A stretch of 64,000 bases of DNA from the NCBI GenBank assembly GCA_022508565.1, contig JAFLUY010000001.1:62001-126000 (forward strand), read 5' to 3'. This stretch comes from Erysipelotrichales bacterium. Its GTDB lineage: Bacteria > Bacillota_I > Bacilli_A > RF39 > UBA660. Below, piece after piece: positions 57,571 through 64,000 of this stretch. Position 1 is the stretch's first letter; every line of letters begins with the position of its first letter. Under the pieces are notes generated by a model that was not told the DNA's origin, did no database searches, and saw only the letters and a program-made list of their open reading frames with translations. The position numbers and the translations under genes are program-made.

Positions 57571-60500
57571 ATGGCATACAAAGTTCAAAAATTTGGTGAC
57601 CATAGAGAAAGAAGAAGTTTCTCAAAAACAACTAATGCCTTGGCATTAACTGACTTGCTAGAAATACAAAAGAAATCATATGAAACATTTTTAACAGAAG
57701 GTATTGATGAAGTATTTAAAGATATTTTCCCTGTTGAAAGCTTTACTGGAAAAATCTCTTTATCTTTCGATTCTTATAGCTTCGATAGTCCAAGATATGG
57801 AGTTAAAGAATCTAAAGAACGTATGGTAACTTATTCAGCACCACTAAAAGTTGAAGCTCGAGTATTCATTCATGAAACTGGAGAAGTAAGACAACAAGAA
57901 ATTTTCTTGGGCGATATGCCAATGATGACTGAATCTGGAACATTCATCATAAATGGTGTAGAAAGAGTTATCGTATCTCAATTAGTTAGAAGTCCATCTA
58001 TCTATTTTAAAAGAGAAATTGATAAGAATGGTAGACCAGTTGTATCTGGAGAAGTAATTCCAAATAGAGGTACTTGGTTAGAATTCGAACTAGATGCAAG
58101 AGATGTTGTATATGTAAGAATTGATAGAACTCGTAAAGTTACTATTACAACATTATTACGTGCACTAGGATTATCAAGTGATGAAGAAATCTTAGAAGTA
58201 TTTGGTGAAGATAACCAATTCATCAAAAACACTTTAGAGAAGGACTCAACTAAGAATACAGATGAAGCTTTAATTGAAATATATGAAAAATTAAGACCAG
58301 GAGAACCAGCAACACTTGATTCAGCTAAGAACCAAATGATTACTAGATTCTTCGATAAATTCCGTTATGATTTAGCTAAAGTTGGACGTTATAAATTTAA
58401 CAAGAAATTAAATGTTTTAGATCGTTTAATTGGAATGACTATAGCTGAAGATATTAAAGTTGGTAAAAAAGTAGTATGTGCAAAGGGAACTGTTGTTGAT
58501 AAAACTATGTTAGAAACATTAAGACCTATATTTGCTGAAGGCTATAACCTACGCGAGATAACTATTAATGAAGAGTTAGATCAATATAATAGAATTCAAA
58601 CAGTTAAAGTATTTGATAAAAAGAATGAAGAAAGAGTTATTACTATTATTGGTAATGACCAAACAATCGATTCAAGAAGATTAACAATTTCAGATGTATA
58701 TGGAGCAGTAAGTTATTATTTAAACTTACTTGAAGGAATTGGTTCAGTTGATGAAATCGACCATTTAGGAAACCGTCGTGTAAGACAAGTTGGAGAATTA
58801 ATTCAAAATCAATTCAAAACTGGTATTGCTCGTATGGAAAGAGTTATTCGCGAAAGAATGACTACTCAAGAAATAGAATCAATTACTCCAAAGACACTTA
58901 TTAATATTCGTCCAGTAACTGCAGCAATGAAAGAATTCTTTGGCTCATCACAATTATCAAAATTCATGGATCAAATTAACCCAATTGCTGAGTTAACAGA
59001 TAAACGTCGTTTATCTTCATTAGGACCTGGTGGATTATCAAGAGATAGAGCTGGAATGGACGTTCGTGACGTTAACGTTTCACACTATGGAAGAATTTGT
59101 CCAATCGAATCACCAGAAGGTGCAAACATCGGACTTATTACATCTCTTGCCAGTTACGCTAAGATTAATGAATATGGATTTATAATGACTCCATATCGTA
59201 AAGTGGAAAATTGTCATGTAACTGATGAAATTGTTTATATGACTGCTGATGAAGAAGATGGATATTATATTGGACAAGCAACTATCCAAATGGATGGTAA
59301 GAATAATATAATAGAAGAAGAACCTATTTGTCGTTATAATGGTGATAACGTTTCTACTAAGAAAGAAAACATCAATTTTATCGATGTTGCACCAAGTCAA
59401 ATAGTTTCAATAACTACAAGTATAATTCCATTCTTGGATCACGACGATGCAACTCGTGCCCTAATGGGTTCAAACATGCAACGTCAAGCTGTTCCACTAA
59501 TTAAAACAGAAGCACCATTAATTGGTACTGGTGTTGAATATATTGCAGCTAGAGATTCAGGAAGTACTATAGTATGTAAAGCCGACGGTGTAGTTGAATA
59601 TGCCGATTCTAAGAAAATTGTAGTTAAAACTGCTAAAGATAAAGATGTATACTATTTAGCAAACTTTGAAAGAAGTAATGCTGAAAGTTGTATAAATCAT
59701 TCTCCAATAGTATCAGCTGGAGATAAAGTTCACGCTGGTGAAGTTATTGCCGATGGACCATCAACTGATAAAGGAGAATTAGCATTAGGTAAAAACATGG
59801 TTGTAGCATTTATGACATGTAATGGATATAACTATGAAGATGCCGTTGTATTAAATGAAAGAATTGTTAAAGATGATGTTTATACAAACTTACATATTGA
59901 ACATTATGATATAGATTGTCGTGATACAAAATTAGGACCTGAAGAAATTACAAGAGATATTCCTAACGTTTCTGAAGAAGCTAGAAAGAATCTAGATGCA
60001 GAAGGTATAATTCGTATCGGTACAGAAGTACATGAAGGAGATATTCTTGTTGGTAAAGTTACACCAAAAGGAGTTCAAGAACTTACTTCTGAAGAAAAAC
60101 TATTACATGCAATCTTCGGAGAAAAAACTCGTGAAGTTAGAGATACTTCCCTAAGAGTTGCTCATGGAGCAGATGGAATTGTTCATGATGTTAAAGTATA
60201 TACAAAAGAAAACAGCGACGAATTAGGAGCTGGTGTTTCAAAAACAGTTCGTGTATATATAGTTCAAAAACGTAAGATTCAAGTTGGAGACAAAATGTCT
60301 GGACGTCATGGTAACAAAGGTGTTGTATCACTAATCTTACCAGAAGAAGATATGCCTTACTTACCAGATGGTACTCCAGTAGATGTAGTACTAAATCCAC
60401 AAGGTGTTCCATCTCGTATGAATTTAGGACAAATACTTGAGTTACACTTAGGTATGGCTGCCAAAACATTAGGGGTTCACATTGCTACTCCAGTATTTGA

Positions 60501-61221
60501 TGGAGCATCAATTGAAGAAATTTATGAAACAATGGAAGAAGCCGGAATGGATAAAGATGGTAAAACTGTTCTTTATGATGGACGTACTGGTGAACCATTC
60601 GAAAACAGAGTATCAGTTGGTGTCATGTATATGATCAAACTACATCATATGGTTGATGATAAATTACATGCTCGTTCAACTGGGCCTTACAGTTTAGTTA
60701 CTCAACAACCACTTGGAGGTAAAGCTCAATTTGGTGGACAAAGATTTGGTGAGATGGAAGTTTGGGCATTATATGCTTATGGTGCATCTCATGTCTTACA
60801 AGAAATAATGACAGTTAAATCTGATGACGTAAATGGACGTGTTAAAGTTTACGAATCATTAGTTAAGGGTAAAACTATTTCAACTGCTGGAGTTCCTGAA
60901 AGTTTCCGTGTTCTTATAAAAGAATTCCAAGCTTTAGGATTAAATATCGAAATGCTTGATTACAATGATGAAATACATGATTTAAGAGAACTTGAAGCAG
61001 ATGATGAAGATGCTGGAGAAGCATTAACTATCGATGAAATCGATGTTAACACAGGTCAAGTTAAACAAAAAGAATCAATATTACCTGATGTAGAACTACC
61101 AGAAGATAATATTGAAGAAGATATTGACGAAGACGAATACGCTGATGATTTAGATGAAGAAATGCCAAGTGATGATGAAATCATTGCTATGGAACAAGGT
61201 TTTGAAGGAGGGGAAGAATAA
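57571..61221 (+). CDS. rpoB: DNA-directed RNA polymerase subunit beta
   Basis: '[64 protein letters not shown]' and other RpoB signatures. Confidence 0.99.
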   Translation: MAYKVQKFGDHRERRSFSKTTNALALTDLLEIQKKSYETFLTEGIDEVFKDIFPVESFTGKISLSFDSYSFDSPRYGVKESKERMVTYSAPLKVEARVFIHETGEVRQQEIFLGDMPMMTESGTFIINGVERVIVSQLVRSPSIYFKREIDKNGRPVVSGEVIPNRGTWLEFELDARDVVYVRIDRTRKVTITTLLRALGLSSDEEILEVFGEDNQFIKNTLEKDSTKNTDEALIEIYEKLRPGEPATLDSAKNQMITRFFDKFRYDLAKVGRYKFNKKLNVLDRLIGMTIAEDIKVGKKVVCAKGTVVDKTMLETLRPIFAEGYNLREITINEELDQYNRIQTVKVFDKKNEERVITIIGNDQTIDSRRLTISDVYGAVSYYLNLLEGIGSVDEIDHLGNRRVRQVGELIQNQFKTGIARMERVIRERMTTQEIESITPKTLINIRPVTAAMKEFFGSSQLSKFMDQINPIAELTDKRRLSSLGPGGLSRDRAGMDVRDVNVSHYGRICPIESPEGANIGLITSLASYAKINEYGFIMTPYRKVENCHVTDEIVYMTADEEDGYYIGQATIQMDGKNNIIEEEPICRYNGDNVSTKKENINFIDVAPSQIVSITTSIIPFLDHDDATRALMGSNMQRQAVPLIKTEAPLIGTGVEYIAARDSGSTIVCKADGVVEYADSKKIVVKTAKDKDVYYLANFERSNAESCINHSPIVSAGDKVHAGEVIADGPSTDKGELALGKNMVVAFMTCNGYNYEDAVVLNERIVKDDVYTNLHIEHYDIDCRDTKLGPEEITRDIPNVSEEARKNLDAEGIIRIGTEVHEGDILVGKVTPKGVQELTSEEKLLHAIFGEKTREVRDTSLRVAHGADGIVHDVKVYTKENSDELGAGVSKTVRVYIVQKRKIQVGDKMSGRHGNKGVVSLILPEEDMPYLPDGTPVDVVLNPQGVPSRMNLGQILELHLGMAAKTLGVHIATPVFDGASIEEIYETMEEAGMDKDGKTVLYDGRTGEPFENRVSVGVMYMIKLHHMVDDKLHARSTGPYSLVTQQPLGGKAQFGGQRFGEMEVWALYAYGASHVLQEIMTVKSDDVNGRVKVYESLVKGKTISTAGVPESFRVLIKEFQALGLNIEMLDYNDEIHDLRELEADDEDAGEALTIDEIDVNTGQVKQKESILPDVELPEDNIEEDIDEDEYADDLDEEMPSDDEIIAMEQGFEGGEE

Positions 61222-64000
61222 TGTTAGAAGTAAACAACATTAAAGGTATTAAAATTAGCATTGCTAGCCCTGAAAAAATACGTGAGTGGTCTTATGGCGA
61301 AGTTAAAAAACCAGAAACTATTAACTATCGTACTTTAAAACCTGAAAGAGATGGACTTTTCTGTGAGAAAATTTTTGGACCATCAAAAGATTATGAATGT
61401 TCTTGTGGTAAATACAAGAGATTAAGATATAAAAATGTTATATGTGATAGATGTGGAGTAGAAGTTACTAAATCTAAAGTACGTCGTGAACGTATGGGAC
61501 ATATTGAACTTGCTTCTCCATGTTCACACATTTGGTTCTTTAAAGGTGTACCTTCAAAGATGGGTCTAGTTCTAGATATGTCTCCAAGAGATCTAGAAGA
61601 AGTACTATATTTCGTAAGTTATGTAGTAATTAACCCTGGATCTGCACCACTTGAAAAGAAACAAACTTTATCAGATAAAGAATATCGTGCATATTATGAA
61701 AAATATGGTACAGGTTTTGAAGTAGGAATGGGTGCTGAAGCAATCAAAAAATTACTTCAAGAAGTTGATGTTGATAAAGAAGTTGAAGAGTTAAGAAAAG
61801 AACTTGAAGGAGCTAATGGTCAAAAACGTGTAAGATTAGTAAAACGTTTAGACTGCTTAGTTGCATTCCAAGAAAGTGGAAACAAACCAGAATGGATGAT
61901 TTTAGATTGCATTCCAGTTATTCCACCAGATTTAAGACCAATGATTCAGTTAGATGGTGGAAGATTTGCCACATCTGATTTAAATGATTTATATAGACGT
62001 ATTATTAATAGAAATAATCGTTTAAAGAAACTACTTGAACTTGGAGCACCATCAATAATCGTTCAAAATGAAAAACGTATGCTTCAAGAAGCTGTAGATA
62101 CATTATTTGATAATGGACGTCGTGGTAGAAGTGTTACTTCTGCAACATCAAGACCTTTAAAATCATTATCAAGTATGTTAAAAGGAAAACAAGGTCGTTT
62201 CCGTCTAAACTTATTAGGAAAACGTGTTGACTACTCTGGTCGTTCAGTTATCGTTGTTGGACCATCTCTAAAGATGTATCAATGTGGTATTCCTAAAGAA
62301 ATGGCACTTGAACTATTTAAACCACATGTTATTAATGGTTTAGTAGAACGTGGTTTAGCTCACAATATTAAAGGTGCTAAAAAGTTAATAGATTATCGTG
62401 ATGACTGCGTTTGGGATGTTGTTGAAGATGTTATTACTGAACATCCAGTAATGTTAAACCGTGCCCCAACACTACATAGATTAGGTATTCAAGCATTTGA
62501 ACCTAAATTAGTTGGTGGAAAAGCTATTAGATTACACCCATTAGTATGTACAGCATTCAATGCTGACTTCGATGGTGACCAAATGGCTGTTCACGTACCA
62601 TTATCTGAAGAAGCAAAAGCAGAAGCTAGAATTTTAATGCTTGGTGCTAACAACATTCTATCTCCAAAGGATGGAAAACCAATCGTTACACCAGGACAAG
62701 ATATGGTATTAGGTAACTATTATCTTACACTTGAAAAAGCAGGTGAAGAAAATGAAGGTAGAGTATTTAAAGATGAAGCAGAAGCTTTAATGGCTTATGA
62801 AAGAAGAGAAATAACTCTACATACAAGAATTGCTTTACCAGTAAGAAGCTTTACTCATAAATTATTTATGGATGAAGTTCAAGATAAGTATTTAGTTACT
62901 ACTGTAGGTAAGATTAAATTTAATGAAATATTACCAGATGCATTCCAATACTTAAATGAAGCATCTAAAGAAAATATTGAAGTAGCAACTCCAATGAAAT
63001 TCTTCTTAGAACAAGGAGTTAATATTCCTGAAGAAATTGCTAAGATGGATATCATTGAAGCATTTGGTAAAAAAGATTTACAAAAGATTATTGCTCAAGT
63101 ATTTAAACGTTTCAAAACAACTGAAACTTCAATCATGCTTGATAAGTTAAAAGACTTAGGATTTAAATTCTCAACTATTGCTGGTATTACATTCTCAATG
63201 GCAGATATCGTTGTATCAGAAAATAAACAAGAGTATTTAAAAGAAGGTCACGATATGGTTGAGAAAATCAACAAACAATATAAACGTGGTCTTATAACAG
63301 ATGAAGAAAGACATAATTCTGTATGTGATGTATGGAATGGTGTTCAAGATAAGGTTCATGGTGAACTTGCTGCTATTGCTAAAGTTCAAACTGATAACCC
63401 AATATTTATGATGATGAACTCTGGTGCCCGTGGTTCTGTTGGACAATTCGGTCAAATGGCTGGTATGTCAGGATTAATGGCAAAACCAGATGGTACAGTA
63501 TCAGAAGTTCCAATCACATCTTCATTAGTTGAAGGACGTAAAGTTAATGAGTTCTTCTTAAATACACATGGTGCTCGTAAAGGTTCTGCCGACACAGCAT
63601 TACGTACTGCAGACTCTGGATACTTAACACGTCGTTTAGTTGATGTATCTCAAGATATTATCGTAAAAGAAGAAGATTGTGGATGCATGTCAGGATTAGT
63701 TGTAAGAACTTTCGTAAACGAAAAAGATGGTTCTGTAATCGAATCATTATCAGATCGTATTTTAGGAAGATTTGCAGCTAAGAGAGTAATAAATCCTGAA
63801 ACTAAAGCAGTAATTGTTGAAAAAGACGAAATGATTACTGAATCAGAAGTTGCAAAAATTGAAAAAGCTGGAATCACTGAAGTTGAAATTCGTAGTGCAC
63901 TTACTTGTACATCAGCTAATGGTGTTTGTCAAAAATGTTATGGACGTAACTTGGCAACTGGTAACTTAGTTGAAACAGGTGAAGCTGTTGGTATTATGGC
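61221..64000 (+). CDS. rpoC: DNA-directed RNA polymerase subunit beta', partial (runs off the window)
   Basis: Frame from ATG 61221 (TAATG overlap with rpoB): '[54 protein letters not shown]', '[12 protein letters not shown]'; missing from the ORF track because no stop lies inside the window. Confidence 0.98.
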   Translation, partial: MLEVNNIKGIKISIASPEKIREWSYGEVKKPETINYRTLKPERDGLFCEKIFGPSKDYECSCGKYKRLRYKNVICDRCGVEVTKSKVRRERMGHIELASPCSHIWFFKGVPSKMGLVLDMSPRDLEEVLYFVSYVVINPGSAPLEKKQTLSDKEYRAYYEKYGTGFEVGMGAEAIKKLLQEVDVDKEVEELRKELEGANGQKRVRLVKRLDCLVAFQESGNKPEWMILDCIPVIPPDLRPMIQLDGGRFATSDLNDLYRRIINRNNRLKKLLELGAPSIIVQNEKRMLQEAVDTLFDNGRRGRSVTSATSRPLKSLSSMLKGKQGRFRLNLLGKRVDYSGRSVIVVGPSLKMYQCGIPKEMALELFKPHVINGLVERGLAHNIKGAKKLIDYRDDCVWDVVEDVITEHPVMLNRAPTLHRLGIQAFEPKLVGGKAIRLHPLVCTAFNADFDGDQMAVHVPLSEEAKAEARILMLGANNILSPKDGKPIVTPGQDMVLGNYYLTLEKAGEENEGRVFKDEAEALMAYERREITLHTRIALPVRSFTHKLFMDEVQDKYLVTTVGKIKFNEILPDAFQYLNEASKENIEVATPMKFFLEQGVNIPEEIAKMDIIEAFGKKDLQKIIAQVFKRFKTTETSIMLDKLKDLGFKFSTIAGITFSMADIVVSENKQEYLKEGHDMVEKINKQYKRGLITDEERHNSVCDVWNGVQDKVHGELAAIAKVQTDNPIFMMMNSGARGSVGQFGQMAGMSGLMAKPDGTVSEVPITSSLVEGRKVNEFFLNTHGARKGSADTALRTADSGYLTRRLVDVSQDIIVKEEDCGCMSGLVVRTFVNEKDGSVIESLSDRILGRFAAKRVINPETKAVIVEKDEMITESEVAKIEKAGITEVEIRSALTCTSANGVCQKCYGRNLATGNLVETGEAVGIM

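Noticed and set aside
58002-60469. Minus-strand ORFs inside rpoB
   Set aside because: rpoB is unambiguous and these translations have no recognisable motifs
1-64000. Possible Mollicutes genetic code (TGA = Trp)
   Set aside because: TGA ends several genes exactly at ATGA overlaps (for example 2753-2755 and 20783-20785), and Trp is encoded by TGG
1-64000. CRISPR arrays, IS elements, rRNA operons, prophage genes
   Set aside because: No regularly spaced repeats, transposase or integrase motifs, rRNA sequence or phage structural genes were seen

Overview
The window is 64 kb of low-GC, Firmicutes/Bacilli-type chromosome that uses the standard code: TGA acts as a stop in several genes. Nearly all genes are on the + strand. 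From about 1.4 to 38.8 kb there is a large cell-surface polysaccharide locus. It holds rfbD/rfbC, an ABC polysaccharide exporter, a multidomain rhamnan-type glycosyltransferase, and a GacI/GacJ/GacL-like side-chain decoration module. It also holds two Wzx-like flippases, two Wzy-like polymerases, many GT2/GT4 enzymes, three sets of PssD/PssE (Alg14/Alg13-like) proteins, acyltransferases, a UDP-sugar dehydrogenase, an L,D-transpeptidase and an LCP ligase. From about 38.8 to 64 kb the content is mostly housekeeping: htpG, mntP, tRNA-His, holA, rnhC, cvpA-trxA, ireB-ruvX-DUF1292-mltG-yrrM-U32-U32-greA, rsmC-like, rpoB and partial rpoC. The strongest non-obvious observations are: (1) an unannotated candidate type I toxin-antitoxin locus at ~34.8-35.1 kb, with a 23-aa hydrophobic peptide on the minus strand, its SD buried in a perfect hairpin, and a convergent RNA with overlapping 3' end; (2) a three-domain Alg13-VanZ-Alg14 fusion sitting between a separate Alg14 gene and a separate Alg13 gene; (3) an apparent AUA start codon for the UDP-sugar dehydrogenase; (4) a CIRCE-like inverted repeat over the htpG promoter. 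No database search or folding program was run; family calls come from motif recognition in the translations.
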